From positions 1-35,485 of the forward strand of contig FR898208.1 in NCBI GenBank assembly GCA_000437375.1: a stretch of DNA of 35,485 nt, in the 5' to 3' direction. Shown here one piece after another: positions 7,524-17,125 of the stretch. The notes below the pieces were generated by a model. That model made no database searches. It was not told where the DNA came from and worked only from the letters and a program-made list of their open reading frames with translations. The stretch comes from Eubacterium sp. CAG:841. GTDB lineage: Bacteria > Bacillota > Clostridia > Oscillospirales > CAG-272. Position 1 is the stretch's first letter; the number at the start of each line of letters is the position of its first letter. The translations under genes and the position numbers were made by a program.

Positions 7524-7901
7524 CTATCCTTTTATCATTGTGCCGAAGCAGAAAAGAGCAGCCGAGAAACCGAGGGAAACCACGGTAGAGTCGGTTGATA
7601 TTATTCCTGCCATGTTGCATATGCAGACAGCAGTCATTACACCGGCGGAAAGAATCCGAATTAGTTCACTTTTGATGGTTGACAGAAATGTCGGCGGCGG
7701 TTCCGACTCTGTTATCTTCTGCTCGACCGGTAAACCGAGCAGGTCGATAAGTTTCTCCAAATGCTCTTCGCATGGCACAGACAAGCCACGCTCCCATTTT
7801 GAAACCGCCTTTCCCGATATACCAAGCATCGCACCAAGTTCTGATTGCGTCAACCCGCGTTCTTTCCTTTTTTGCAATATCAGATTGCTTATATTATCCA
7901 T
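7524..7901 (-). CDS. XRE-family regulator with membrane anchor
   Basis: A 125-residue protein. Residues 3-60 form an XRE helix-turn-helix (GLTQSELGAMLGISGKAVSK, W, then LEKLIDLLGLPVEQ). Residues about 84-122 form two hydrophobic helices, so the DNA-binding domain may be tethered to the membrane. The start is the ATG at 7901-7899 because GGAGG lies 6 bases before it; the longer frame from 7949 has no ribosome site. An inverted repeat TTTGGTT/AACCAAA just upstream overlaps the likely -10 and is a good candidate for an autoregulatory operator. The neighbouring gene on the left is convergent and the peptide cluster on the right ends facing the same way. Target genes are unknown. Confidence 0.82.
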   Translation of the reverse strand: MDNISNLILQKRKERGLTQSELGAMLGISGKAVSKWERGLSVPCEEHLEKLIDLLGLPVEQKITESEPPPTFLSTIKSELIRILSAGVMTAVCICNMAGIISTDSTVVSLGFSAALFCFGTMIKG

Positions 7902-8238
7902 ATCAACCTCCGTAAACTGTTTGGTTGAATATAGTATTAACCAAATCACGCAATGAAAATGCCGAGAGCGATTATTAATGTTACTCTGCAGTGTATTGAT
8001 TCGTTTTCAAAATAGTCATTTGTTCCGTTACAAGCAGAATCATAATAACATTATTTTGCAGTAGCACTTGTAGAAATATATAATAGTTATATAATGTTGC
8101 GTTGTTTATGTATATACGAATAGGTTGCTAAATATAAAAACAACTCACGCTCCAAAAAAATATCAAGCAACCTAAGCTTGCATGAATAATAATCCGTAAA
8201 AATCAAAGCTATATAGCAAAAAAGGCTGCAATTTTCCT
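7902..8238. other. Intergenic region with operator-like repeat
   Basis: This AT-rich gap holds the inverted repeat TTTGGTT (7920-7926) / AACCAAA (7939-7945) in front of the XRE gene. It also has a 9-bp perfect inverted repeat TAGGTTGCT (8121-8129) / AGCAACCTA (8166-8174) with a 36-base loop, downstream of the last gene of the peptide cluster, which could weakly end that operon. I see no credible coding region. Confidence 0.55.
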
Positions 8239-9306
8239 CTAATTGCCTGATTTTGGCGTGCTTATACACGATATCAAGTGCTTTGTAAATTCAATGTCTA
8301 AATTTTTGGCCTCTAAAACGTGGTCATAAACTCTTTTCAGCAATTCAGAACCATTCTGACTCTCCATACTCATACAGCACTTGATCCATAAATTTCTTAA
8401 AATAAGCGTTTTTTTCACCAACCTTTTACACTCTTCGGATAATGAAAGGTAATCTTCACCATCTAAATACCCGTTTTGATACAGAAATTCAACTCGCTTA
8501 TTCATCATTACGTTATGTTCGTAAATAAGATCTAAAGGGCGCATCAATTTCTGCGAATTGTCAAGAACCATCTCAGATATTTTATCATAATACGAAATAC
8601 CGAAATAATACTTGGCTTTCATTTCCGAAAAACTAAAATGGTAATATGTATTTCCTTCTTTGTTACTGTAATATTCCTCATCTTGCCTGGTTCTATATTT
8701 ACAGAATAAGTTCTCAGATTCCAGATGCTCATTCAGCATTTCGCAAAGCAATTCAACTTCAAATACATACTCAATTTCTTTGAGTTTTATGCCATAAATA
8801 AGGTTTACGAAATGACGATTCATATTTGATGTTTGCAGTGCCATCTCCAATTCGTCATAACTGCATGTTGCTCTTTCATACTTTCCATTAACAAAAAAGT
8901 CCGAAATATAAAACAATTGCAATTCATCGTCATACCCATATACAAAGAGATTATGTGCCCTGTAATGTTCGTTGTGATATGCCGGAATATGTTCAGTGTT
9001 ACCGGCAGCATAAACATAGAAGCCTTCTGCCAATAATGCTTTTACATAATCAGTAATTCTATGACATATTCTGAGAACCACTTCTCTGCGTATTTGATTA
9101 ACTTGTAGCCACGGGCATCCGTAAAAAAACATATTTCGATCATAAAAGTTATCAAAAATTCCATCTTTGTTTATGAATATATTTACAAAGTGGTTCGCTA
9201 TCCAAGACTCTGTATTTGGATTAGTTTGTAAAATAGAGAGCATATTTGCAATAACCGGTGTATGTGTAATATTGGGTTTTGCTACCGGCAAAACGCATCG
9301 TCCCAT
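8239..9306 (-). CDS. BtrH-like acyltransferase (butirosin biosynthesis protein H family)
   Basis: A 355-residue protein resembling the BtrH N-terminal domain, a cysteine-peptidase-like fold that in butirosin synthesis transfers an acyl group from a carrier protein to an amine. The recognisable part is residues 85-150: a DYVKALLAEGFYVYA stretch, then H118 in RAHNLFVYGYDD and D136 in FYISDFF, spaced like the His and Asp/Asn of a papain-like site. A catalytic Cys is not obvious; C4 (MGRCVLP) and C64 (FYGCPW) are candidates. The C-terminal 200 residues are helical and unassigned. AAAGGAG lies 7-8 bases before the ATG. As the last gene of the peptide cluster, directly after an FkbH-type protein and a carrier protein, it probably moves the loaded acyl unit to the product (inference). 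Confidence 0.65.
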   Translation of the reverse strand: MGRCVLPVAKPNITHTPVIANMLSILQTNPNTESWIANHFVNIFINKDGIFDNFYDRNMFFYGCPWLQVNQIRREVVLRICHRITDYVKALLAEGFYVYAAGNTEHIPAYHNEHYRAHNLFVYGYDDELQLFYISDFFVNGKYERATCSYDELEMALQTSNMNRHFVNLIYGIKLKEIEYVFEVELLCEMLNEHLESENLFCKYRTRQDEEYYSNKEGNTYYHFSFSEMKAKYYFGISYYDKISEMVLDNSQKLMRPLDLIYEHNVMMNKRVEFLYQNGYLDGEDYLSLSEECKRLVKKTLILRNLWIKCCMSMESQNGSELLKRVYDHVLEAKNLDIEFTKHLISCISTPKSGN

Positions 9307-9391
9307 TTGGGATTCTCCTTTTTTAGAATATTGATTTGAGGGGAAATTTTTATATTTGCAAAATCATAAATTATATTGTTTTTTAATGTTA

Positions 9392-10963
9392 TTATTCAGA
9401 AATTGACGCGGTCTCTGACATTTCATATTTACCTAAAACAGCTCTAACTTCATTATTTTTATTCGTATCATTAAACCGATATCTTGTTATTTTGTGTTTA
9501 TCTTTTATCATATCCAACATGGTTGTTTCGATTTTCCTGCCCAATGCTCGACATGACAAACTGAAAAGCTGCAACTCATCGTTCTCCACAGCCATGGCAC
9601 CTACGATGCCAAGGTCTGAAAAACGATCTACAACACTGACAGAATACAATTTAAATTCCGAATTCATTGCATGTGCTTTCAATTCTTCAACAGTATATCT
9701 TATGCCGTTTGTCATTCGATTTGTCCGCTGTGTAAGTTCAGATATTCTGGCATACTCAGTTGGGAATGCTTCGTGAATATCCACTTCCATTTCAAGCAAA
9801 GAAAGATATTCATTAAATGTTTGACAGTGTTTTTTTAGTTCGCGCCTGTAATCATCAGTTTTATATGCGTTATTGCGTTGTTTTATGCCGACAGCATTTA
9901 TGTCTCGTTTCAGATTAAAGCACGACAGTACTTCATATACACCATCTCGCTTATATAGAATAGATTTAACATCAGGCAACATATGGCGAATTGCCTCGAT
10001 TTCAAAATCCGAGTCGTCAATGAACACCATGCTGTCAAGACCGATGTTTAGAGTGGCAGCAATGTCTTGTATGTTTTTTGCCTTCGTATCCCAGTTGACG
10101 CGAAAACATGCAATGTGCTCCTCTCTTAAAATCATATCGCGGTGTTCACTGAAAACCCTCAGCACATCTGCCTCATCGTTCTTGCTGCAAACGGTCAAAA
10201 TAACACCATGGTTGTGTAACATCAAAAGGAATCGTTGAAAATCCCGGTACGGTTTTCCAAGCCCGGAAGAACTAAGCCGAATATTCTCAACACCATCTTC
10301 CGAAAGAATGCCACCCCATATTACATTGTCACAGTCAAGCACGATACACTTCTTGGTAATTCCGTGTGTAATCAGGTATTGCTTATAGATTTCCAGTCCG
10401 ATTTTTTCAGACAGCAATTGACTATACATATAATTCCATCTGTATTTGTTTCTGCTGCTATATGCGTTTGATATTCCGATGGACGCAATCACTCGTTTCG
10501 TATCGATAAAAGTGATTTCGGAGTCAAGTTCTTCTCGTATCTGCGCGTTGATTTTGTCCACCAACCCGTTCAAAGCATACTGCGAACCGAACACAACAGA
10601 AGCATTCCATTGCAAATCTTCATATCCGAACCATAATATAGACGCATTAGAATTTTCAATGATCACCTCACGAATGCGATGCGCTTTTTTAAGTTCAAAA
10701 TCAATAATCGCACTTACATCTGTCGTGAAATCTTCACCTAACAGACCAGAATATGCATTTTCAAAATTCAAAAAAATTACAATAAAATCGCTCTCGACAA
10801 ATCGTTGTAACGACTCAGCCGAACAATATTCATCATAATTCACAGCGGTTGTTCTTATCCGAATTCCGTTTTGCTCAAAGATTCGATTGACAGACGGCAC
10901 CAAAAACGCCTCAACGGACAGATTGGAGACAATTGTCATCTCAAATGAAGACTTGTTACGCAT
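9392..10963 (-). CDS. fkbH: FkbH-type HAD-IIIC glyceryl-ACP synthase
   Basis: A 523-residue protein with the FkbH architecture. The HAD core starts at about residue 204 with motif I LDCDNVIWGG (D210, D212), then motif II TVCSKN (S260), motif III NWDTKAKNI (K294 or K296) and motif IV FIDDSDFE (D316, D317). The C-terminal 150 residues form the GNAT-like domain usual for the family (LTQRTNRMTNGIR, then DRFSDLGIVGA and FSLSCRALGRKIE). FkbH proteins take 1,3-bisphosphoglycerate and load a glyceryl unit onto an acyl carrier protein. The carrier gene lies only 14 bp upstream. Motif I has Cys and Val where LDLDNTLWGG is usual, but both Asp are kept. Start chosen by a GAGG site 8 bases upstream. Confidence 0.88.
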   Translation of the reverse strand: MRNKSSFEMTIVSNLSVEAFLVPSVNRIFEQNGIRIRTTAVNYDEYCSAESLQRFVESDFIVIFLNFENAYSGLLGEDFTTDVSAIIDFELKKAHRIREVIIENSNASILWFGYEDLQWNASVVFGSQYALNGLVDKINAQIREELDSEITFIDTKRVIASIGISNAYSSRNKYRWNYMYSQLLSEKIGLEIYKQYLITHGITKKCIVLDCDNVIWGGILSEDGVENIRLSSSGLGKPYRDFQRFLLMLHNHGVILTVCSKNDEADVLRVFSEHRDMILREEHIACFRVNWDTKAKNIQDIAATLNIGLDSMVFIDDSDFEIEAIRHMLPDVKSILYKRDGVYEVLSCFNLKRDINAVGIKQRNNAYKTDDYRRELKKHCQTFNEYLSLLEMEVDIHEAFPTEYARISELTQRTNRMTNGIRYTVEELKAHAMNSEFKLYSVSVVDRFSDLGIVGAMAVENDELQLFSLSCRALGRKIETTMLDMIKDKHKITRYRFNDTNKNNEVRAVLGKYEMSETASISE

Positions 10964-10977
10964 AGATTTGCCTCGGC

Positions 10978-11256
10978 TTATATATCACTCGATTCAAAAG
11001 TCGATTTATTGCTTTCGCTGACAGCAAGTTGGATCACCTCCAACATCTTGCTAATCGAATTCATTTCGGTCAATAGCAATTTTTCATCAGGTATCTCACA
11101 TTCAAATGTCTCTTCAAGCGACACAATGATTTGAATGAATTTGATTGAATCCAGCCCCAATTCAAGCAGATTGTCATCGCATTGATTTATAGTCACTTCT
11201 ACGCCTTGAACAGAATTGACAATTTCCAGTATTTCTTCTTTTGTTATTTCTTTCAT
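10978..11256 (-). CDS. Acyl carrier protein
   Basis: A 92-residue carrier protein. The LLELGLDSIKFIQIIVSLEE segment carries the phosphopantetheine attachment Ser37 in a DSI motif, followed by the recognition helix and the acidic ETFECEIPDE stretch. Its start overlaps the stop of the nucleotidyltransferase-like gene (ATGA), so the two are translationally coupled; the FkbH-type gene follows 14 bp later. The context suggests it holds a glyceryl-type unit made by FkbH, to be passed on by the BtrH-like protein. The last 15 residues are a Ser-rich tail. The phosphopantetheinyl transferase must be encoded elsewhere. Confidence 0.9.
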   Translation of the reverse strand: MKEITKEEILEIVNSVQGVEVTINQCDDNLLELGLDSIKFIQIIVSLEETFECEIPDEKLLLTEMNSISKMLEVIQLAVSESNKSTFESSDI

Positions 11257-12164
11257 TCTCTTATCCCTAAGAAAATTCGCTTATTGATTGCGATCTTTTC
11301 CTTATCCCGTTCTGTCAGCTCATCTTTAATCAGTTCATAAAGATTATCCGAGTCAAGCCTTGTTTTGAAATCGCACTTCCACTCACGTCGTTCTTTTTCG
11401 CACAGCCCGTAGCAATTCAAAAGCGCCTCTCCATCTGGCGTTCTGAACGCTTCTATATACCGCTTTAATACATCGTCGTCAAACACTTGACCTGTATAGT
11501 ATAAAACATAAAATACATAGGGGATAATCTCATATTCAGCACTCATGGCATACAGCTTGTCTAAAGATATCGCATCAAGATTGTTTTTCAATAAATAATA
11601 TACATCTTTGAACATATCGTATCGGATGCTTTTTCTCGTCGTAAGCAAAAAAAGAGAATTCATGTCTTTATAGTGGTGAAGGACAAGCTGAATCATCGCT
11701 TTTAATGGGGGTAAAGTTTTTACTTTGACGCCGTAAATCTCCATTTCTATGGTGTCCGACAGGAATTCCTCAATATCTATTCGCTTGCCTTCATATTCGC
11801 CCCAAAAAATATCAAAGTTTAGATCAATTGAAAATTCTCCGAAAGGTTTAATTCCTTTGTACCATGGCGAAACTTGATGTGTGTGGGCTAACATAAACAT
11901 ATGTTTTTCTCGATTGTTAACATCGCTGTTAAAATCCAACTCTTTTAGTTTTTGTTCCGCTAATTTTAGGTGAGCTTTTGGAGTAAGGATATCTATATCC
12001 GCGCTTTTTCTTTTCCCTGATTCATTGTAAGCTAGAAAAGATAGTGGTTCCCCTTTCACAACAACATAAGGGATTATATTATTATTTAAAAATTCAAAAA
12101 AAGATTTGCTTTCATTATAACGCCGAATTTTTATGGTTTTTTGTATGATCGATAAAATTTCCAT
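11253..12164 (-). CDS. Nucleotidyltransferase-like protein (NTP_transf_5 type)
   Basis: A 303-residue protein with the pattern of the uncharacterised nucleotidyltransferase family (PF14907-like): VVVKGEPLSFLAY (residues 34-46), then RKSADIDIL with the two Asp of the polymerase-beta-like site (D55, D57), and IDLNFDIFWGE with a further acidic pair. Such proteins recur in lasso-peptide and other RiPP clusters next to HPr-kinase-like genes; their reaction is mostly not established, though a sugar- or nucleotide-transfer role is often assumed. It starts 3 bp after the ABC gene stop behind GAGGAAT and overlaps the carrier protein gene by 4 bases, so it is in the middle of one operon. Confidence 0.78.
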   Translation of the reverse strand: MEILSIIQKTIKIRRYNESKSFFEFLNNNIIPYVVVKGEPLSFLAYNESGKRKSADIDILTPKAHLKLAEQKLKELDFNSDVNNREKHMFMLAHTHQVSPWYKGIKPFGEFSIDLNFDIFWGEYEGKRIDIEEFLSDTIEMEIYGVKVKTLPPLKAMIQLVLHHYKDMNSLFLLTTRKSIRYDMFKDVYYLLKNNLDAISLDKLYAMSAEYEIIPYVFYVLYYTGQVFDDDVLKRYIEAFRTPDGEALLNCYGLCEKERREWKCDFKTRLDSDNLYELIKDELTERDKEKIAINKRIFLGIRE

Positions 12165-12167
12165 TTG

Positions 12168-13946
12168 TTATTCCTCGTTGTCAATATACCATTTAGCTTG
12201 CATTTTAAACAAATTTGCATATTCGCCATGTAAATTTATCAGCTCATCATGAGATCCGCGCTCAACAAGTTTGCCATTTTTCAATACAATAATCTGATTG
12301 GCCAGTCGCGAGGCACCAACACGATGAGTGATCAATAAAAAGCCCTTATTTTCTACGGTGGATAAGACGTTGTTTAATAATTCAAATTCCATCATTGGGT
12401 CCAACGATGCCGTCGGTTCATCCATAACAATATAATTGCATTTCGAGAGTTGCGCTCGGGCCAGTGCAATTTTTTGACGTTCACCCCCGGAATATTCAAC
12501 TCCGCCGAATTCAATCCCTATAGTTTCGTCGAGATTGATAGTCTCTCCATCCTTGAAGTGTAAATTTTGCAACGTTTTTTCGAGCACAGCAGACTCATAT
12601 TGACTATGAAGGTTCGCCAAAAGCAAGTTCTCTTTTAATGTTAACTTGTAAATAACAAAATCTTGAAATACAGTGCCGATTTTTCTTTGCAATATGATAT
12701 TCTCTCGTTTTTCACCGTCCGAAAATGTTGAGATAACTTTCCCTGAGGTCGGTTGCAAAAGACCCAAAAGCAACAAGCAAAGCGTTGTTTTTCCCGATCC
12801 GTTTTCGCCGACGACGGCTACACTTTCATTGAATCTTAATTTCAGATTCAAATTCTCAATGGCATACACAGAACTATGAGGGTACTTGTAAGATACATTT
12901 TCAAAGGAGATTTCTTCTATGGTTTTATCGCAAAGAACCGGAATTGTACATATGCTTTTTTTCAGAAAGGATTCATAATCTGAATAGAACAGATATGTAG
13001 AATTGATGCTAAGCAGACTGGATACAATTTGATTTGATGTGGTTTGCATAGAATTATATGCTGTTAAAAGTGCTCCGAAAACTCCTAAGTTAATACTCCC
13101 TGCTGCTACGGCTATGGAAGAAAAAATCAAGGCAACCGCAAATCCAAGCAACTTGAATGCCTCTCCCGTGATACTTTGCAACGAGCTTTTTGCCGCATGT
13201 TTTTTTACAATGAGATTCTCTTTATCCAGACTTTTCTCCCATGAAGTTTTGAAATATTCTTCACAACCATAGGTTCTGAATTCTGCCACTGCAGTCGGCT
13301 TGGTAAAAAGAGAATAGAAATAGCTTGTTGCCTTTTTTATCGGGGTAAGGTCTTTGCTTATATCATACGTTTTATTTAATATGATTGCCTGAATAATGGA
13401 AATTGGAAGCAAAGATACGATCGCAATCAGAACAAGCCAGCGCGAAAATGCGCCCAGAGTCACAATCGCTACGCATAAAGATAATACAAGTGAAGGAATC
13501 TGAAAAAAGGTATTCAGCAAATTCATGGGCAAATTTCTGGAAATCGAGCTATTGGAGCGAGCAAACGAATTATATATTTCCTGATTAAGAAAATCTTCAT
13601 ACGGCAATTCCGTGGCATGAAGATATATATTTTTACACAATTTCATCTGCAATTGTTCATTGTAGCAGAAGACTCTGGTGGGAACTCTGCCAATCATTCT
13701 AAAAAGAACTTCAGCCAGTTGTACGATCAAAAACAAAATCATTGCGTGGATAATGCTGTTTTCTTTTTTTCCTGTGATATAGTTCTCAATGGCTTGAAAC
13801 ACAAAAGCCCAAACCAATGGCATAAAGCCGGTTGTAATTGCCGAACCAAGATATGACACCCCCTCAAGAGACGCTAAAAAGGGTTTTTCTCTAAAAATAA
13901 TGGCAATACAAGAAATCAGCGATTTTAGTTTTATCGTTTTTTTCAT
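12168..13946 (-). CDS. ABC exporter half-transporter (peptide cluster, second)
   Basis: A 592-residue half-transporter (602 if the ATG at 13976 is used). Membrane helices lie at about residues 10-310. The ATPase has Walker A GENGSGKTT, signature YSGGERQK, Walker B IVMDEPTASLDP and a switch His in THR. The ATG at 13946 (MKKTIKLKS) is preferred because a purine-rich AGAGAAG precedes it, while the upstream ATG lies inside the previous gene with no ribosome site. There is no C39 peptidase domain, so leader removal must be done by another protein. With the gene at 13958 it should form a heterodimeric exporter for the modified peptide (inference). Confidence 0.88.
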   Translation of the reverse strand: MKKTIKLKSLISCIAIIFREKPFLASLEGVSYLGSAITTGFMPLVWAFVFQAIENYITGKKENSIIHAMILFLIVQLAEVLFRMIGRVPTRVFCYNEQLQMKLCKNIYLHATELPYEDFLNQEIYNSFARSNSSISRNLPMNLLNTFFQIPSLVLSLCVAIVTLGAFSRWLVLIAIVSLLPISIIQAIILNKTYDISKDLTPIKKATSYFYSLFTKPTAVAEFRTYGCEEYFKTSWEKSLDKENLIVKKHAAKSSLQSITGEAFKLLGFAVALIFSSIAVAAGSINLGVFGALLTAYNSMQTTSNQIVSSLLSINSTYLFYSDYESFLKKSICTIPVLCDKTIEEISFENVSYKYPHSSVYAIENLNLKLRFNESVAVVGENGSGKTTLCLLLLGLLQPTSGKVISTFSDGEKRENIILQRKIGTVFQDFVIYKLTLKENLLLANLHSQYESAVLEKTLQNLHFKDGETINLDETIGIEFGGVEYSGGERQKIALARAQLSKCNYIVMDEPTASLDPMMEFELLNNVLSTVENKGFLLITHRVGASRLANQIIVLKNGKLVERGSHDELINLHGEYANLFKMQAKWYIDNEE

Positions 13947-13957
13947 TTTTTCTTCTC

Positions 13958-15670
13958 TTACTTTTGATATAGACATGCTTGTTTTGTAAACATTTCAAAG
14001 TAAAGACCATTCAATTTCATCAGGTCTTCATGTGAACCGGATTCCTTGACTTTTCCCTCTTTTATAAGCAATATCGTATCTGCAAGTTTTGCAGATGGCA
14101 GGCGATGCGAGATAATAACCAAACTTTTGTCAAAATTGTTCTTATGAATCATTTCATAAAAGCTTGATTCCGTAAGCGGGTCTACAGAGGCTGTCGGTTC
14201 ATCTAAGATACAAAACTCAGCAGATGAATACAATGCTCTGGACAATGCAACTCTTTGATTTTGTCCGCCGGATAAAGATATGCCATCCGGATATATTTCA
14301 CCGATTCGGGAAGTTAACTGGATATCATCCAAAAAGGAGGTGCCGTGCTTGATTTCTTCCAACTTCAGTTCTCCGGAAGCAGAGCTGAGATCGGCAATTT
14401 CAATATTGTTTTTCACGGGAATCTGGTAAATACAGAATTTCTGCAACACAGCGGTCATTAGCGACAGACGTTCTTTTCGAGTCAAGCTTTGCAAGGGCGT
14501 TTTTCCGATTCTTATTTCCCCGCGTTCAGGCAAATATAATCCCAGCAATAGTTTTACGATGGTAGATTTTCCACAACCGTTTTCTCCGACAATCGCTGTT
14601 GTTTGACCTCGTTTTATCGTAAAATTTATGCCATTCAAAATATAGGTTTCGGTGTTCGGATACTTGAAATATACATTTTCAAAAATGATATCCCCTGAAA
14701 TTTCATGACACAAGAAGTCACTTGATTCTTTAGTTAAAAGCGTGTTTAGCTTCTTGTAGTCCTGCCATGGGATCTTATATTTGTCCAGTTCTCCTAACAA
14801 CGATGGAAATGTCCAACCGGACATAATTGATAATGTTGGCAAGGCGGAAATCAAAGCAATGATATCTGCCAGTGTTATAATGGATTGCTTCCCCAAAAAC
14901 AAAAGATAGATTACGCAAAAAGTATTAAACATCAATGTAGCAACGAGCGGAAGCAATCCGTTCTTAAAGCCTCTGCGTCGGATAACCATTCGTTCTTTTA
15001 TGAGCGCCATAGAAGTATCATCATATATACCCAGCAGGTAAGAAGAAAGACCGAAAATTTTGATCTCCTTTTCTACGACTTTATCTAAAAACAGACTTGA
15101 AAAATAATTTCTCTTTCTTTCGGTTGCCGTTTGATGAAATTGCAAATTGCGGATTCCTTTAATTTCTTTAAAGTTGAATATAAATGATATGGTGAACAGC
15201 AGTATGCTTAACAGTGCAAAAACCACGGAAGCGGAGAAGAAAATGGAGAGAATGCCCGTATAACTTATGACATTTTGAAGCAACGATATAAGTGCGCTGT
15301 AAGATTTCATGGCAAGAGCGGCGGGAGTTCCCATTCGACTGATCGAATCGTTGACGGCCGGTGATTCCAGATCGCTGTAATTTGCAGAACTGAATATATT
15401 CAACATTTCTTTGTTCAATGTCTTTGTCAACTTACATTCAGCGAGCGTATAGACGTACTTTTTCAAATAATTGCATAAAACGACAAAGGCAAGTAAAGCT
15501 ATGTATGCGCCTATGTAATATCCGAAGAATGGAAGGCTGACATTATTGAGCAATTTCTTCAACAAATACGTATTTATCGGGACAGATACACCTATTGCCA
15601 AAGTGCAAAAATTCAATATCCAAAAATGAGATTTGCAGTGTTTTCGCAATAACGCAAAAGATTTAAACAT
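13958..15670 (-). CDS. ABC exporter half-transporter (peptide cluster, first)
   Basis: A 570-residue half-transporter with six predicted membrane helices up to about residue 300 and a complete ATPase domain: Walker A GENGCGKST, signature LSGGQNQR, Walker B CILDEPTASVDP and SHR. It overlaps the S26-type peptidase gene by 8 bases (ATGTTTAA), so translation is coupled. It pairs with the following ABC gene. The two resemble the exporter pair at 1672-5309 in size and layout but are more AT-rich, which fits a separate origin. Confidence 0.88.
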   Translation of the reverse strand: MFKSFALLRKHCKSHFWILNFCTLAIGVSVPINTYLLKKLLNNVSLPFFGYYIGAYIALLAFVVLCNYLKKYVYTLAECKLTKTLNKEMLNIFSSANYSDLESPAVNDSISRMGTPAALAMKSYSALISLLQNVISYTGILSIFFSASVVFALLSILLFTISFIFNFKEIKGIRNLQFHQTATERKRNYFSSLFLDKVVEKEIKIFGLSSYLLGIYDDTSMALIKERMVIRRRGFKNGLLPLVATLMFNTFCVIYLLFLGKQSIITLADIIALISALPTLSIMSGWTFPSLLGELDKYKIPWQDYKKLNTLLTKESSDFLCHEISGDIIFENVYFKYPNTETYILNGINFTIKRGQTTAIVGENGCGKSTIVKLLLGLYLPERGEIRIGKTPLQSLTRKERLSLMTAVLQKFCIYQIPVKNNIEIADLSSASGELKLEEIKHGTSFLDDIQLTSRIGEIYPDGISLSGGQNQRVALSRALYSSAEFCILDEPTASVDPLTESSFYEMIHKNNFDKSLVIISHRLPSAKLADTILLIKEGKVKESGSHEDLMKLNGLYFEMFTKQACLYQK

Positions 15671-16178
15671 TCTGTTTTTTGTCCTTTCGCTTTTTCATGG
15701 CTCTACGACTTTTCATTACACATACCGATTTATAAACAACGGCATAAAAACAAATACAAAAATGCAACAACCTGCGGTACAACCTGCTTTTTTGATTATC
15801 CATTTTTAGTGAAAGGTTAGGTATGATTAAACTTGAAATTTTGTTTCTAACAAACCAAATCTCTCGTCTACCGACCGGTCTATACGCTGTAGCACATCCA
15901 AGAATCCGTGTTGTTCTGATTACTTCAGACGATAAGGTATTGTCCCCTTTTACTTTGCATGCAGCTGTGTTTATTTCGATGATTCTATGTAGAATTAATC
16001 GACTTCCGTTTGAATATAAAATCAGGTCGCCTTTTTCATATGTCTCTTTTTTTAGTATCCTCAACTGCATGTTTTCGTTTATTAAGGGAAACATACTGTT
16101 GCCAATTCCATGAATGTAAATAAAGGAGTTGTTCTTTATTATTGTTTTATAATAAGTTGCAACATAATTGATTGGCAT
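15663..16178 (-). CDS. S26/S24-type serine peptidase (signal-peptidase-like)
   Basis: A 171-residue protein with the S26 peptidase core. GIGNSMFPLI contains the nucleophile Ser28 in the GxSMxP box; YEKGDLILYSNG and LILHRIIEI (H64, R65) form the second box; and CKVKGDN is the third conserved strand. His in place of the general-base Lys matches the SipW/eukaryotic-type subfamily. The C-terminal 50 residues are very basic with one hydrophobic stretch (FCICFYAVVY) that may be a membrane anchor. The strong AAGGAG sits 7 bases before the ATG. Between the kinase-like gene and the exporters, and with no C39 domain in the latter, it is the best candidate for the protease that removes the precursor's leader (inference). 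Confidence 0.78.
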   Translation of the reverse strand: MPINYVATYYKTIIKNNSFIYIHGIGNSMFPLINENMQLRILKKETYEKGDLILYSNGSRLILHRIIEINTAACKVKGDNTLSSEVIRTTRILGCATAYRPVGRREIWFVRNKISSLIIPNLSLKMDNQKSRLYRRLLHFCICFYAVVYKSVCVMKSRRAMKKRKDKKQNV

Positions 16179-16204
16179 TTAAAACTCCTTCGGTTAAATA
16201 TCAT

Positions 16205-17125
16205 TTATACTTTTGTATCTAAAAATTTTAAACAGTAATCGTAAGCGCTTTCATTTGGTTTAAAAGAAAAAGAAAAAACAGGAATGTCATTAATAATTTT
16301 TTGAATTTGGGCAAGAGTCTGTTGAATTCCATTTTCAAACCATACCGGTACTATGCATTGCTTTAATAAACTATACATCATAGCGGTATCTGAAACATCA
16401 GAAATAATATTTGTGTCACCATGTGATAAATAAAAGATAGCTTTAATTTTGAAGTTCCGAACATTTACCCAATCCTTTGTTCTTTCATATGGAGTACCGC
16501 AACAAGAAAGAGTATTGAAATCAATAATTACACGATCGTTACCTATTACCGAATGGCCAAAACCTTGCCAGATATCTCTCATAGTTGACTTTCCTGCTCC
16601 AGAAGGACCTGTAAAAACAACTGCTTTATTATTATATATTACAGCAGAGGCATGTAAACCAACTCCTATTCCATTAAGTTGCATAAAGCAACTCAAAACC
16701 AACGTACTTCCAACGCTTGTTAAAATAGGATTTACTATACTGTGATTTATTCTTTTGAGATTACTTTCGAACCCATAGATAATTATTTCTCTAAAATCTG
16801 AAGAACATAGAGCGGTATTTAATAAAAGTTTTTCTGATGTCTCTTTTTCTGTTGCATAAAACAAAAACTTATATGTATATCGGTCAAAACTATTTTGATT
16901 TTTAAATACTTTAATAAATGGTAATTGAGATATAAGTTCATATGTTTGATTTCTTTCTAAACTTGGTATAGATTTGCTGAAATAATATATTAGAATATCT
17001 AATTTGGTAGTTGCCTTCAAAGGAACAAACCGGGGCAATGTTGAATAAAAAGGTTCATCAAATAATGTATCTGACAACATAAGTATTTCAATGCCATCAA
17101 TTGCAAAATTATATTTATGTCTCAT
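16205..17125 (-). CDS. HPr-kinase-like protein of a RiPP cluster
   Basis: A 306-residue protein with the fold signatures of HPr kinase. GLHASAV (His158) is followed by Walker A FTGPSGAGKST (G173-T181) and by IGNDRVII (N196, D197). The first 140 residues are an unassigned alpha/beta domain. In paeninodin-type lasso clusters a related kinase phosphorylates the peptide's C-terminal Ser, so a peptide or metabolite kinase role is plausible here. The start ATG at 17125 overlaps the last codons of the radical SAM gene by 11 bases and follows an AGGAAAC site. A longer frame from 17173 lies almost entirely within the upstream gene and lacks a ribosome site. Confidence 0.8.
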   Translation of the reverse strand: MRHKYNFAIDGIEILMLSDTLFDEPFYSTLPRFVPLKATTKLDILIYYFSKSIPSLERNQTYELISQLPFIKVFKNQNSFDRYTYKFLFYATEKETSEKLLLNTALCSSDFREIIIYGFESNLKRINHSIVNPILTSVGSTLVLSCFMQLNGIGVGLHASAVIYNNKAVVFTGPSGAGKSTMRDIWQGFGHSVIGNDRVIIDFNTLSCCGTPYERTKDWVNVRNFKIKAIFYLSHGDTNIISDVSDTAMMYSLLKQCIVPVWFENGIQQTLAQIQKIINDIPVFSFSFKPNESAYDYCLKFLDTKV

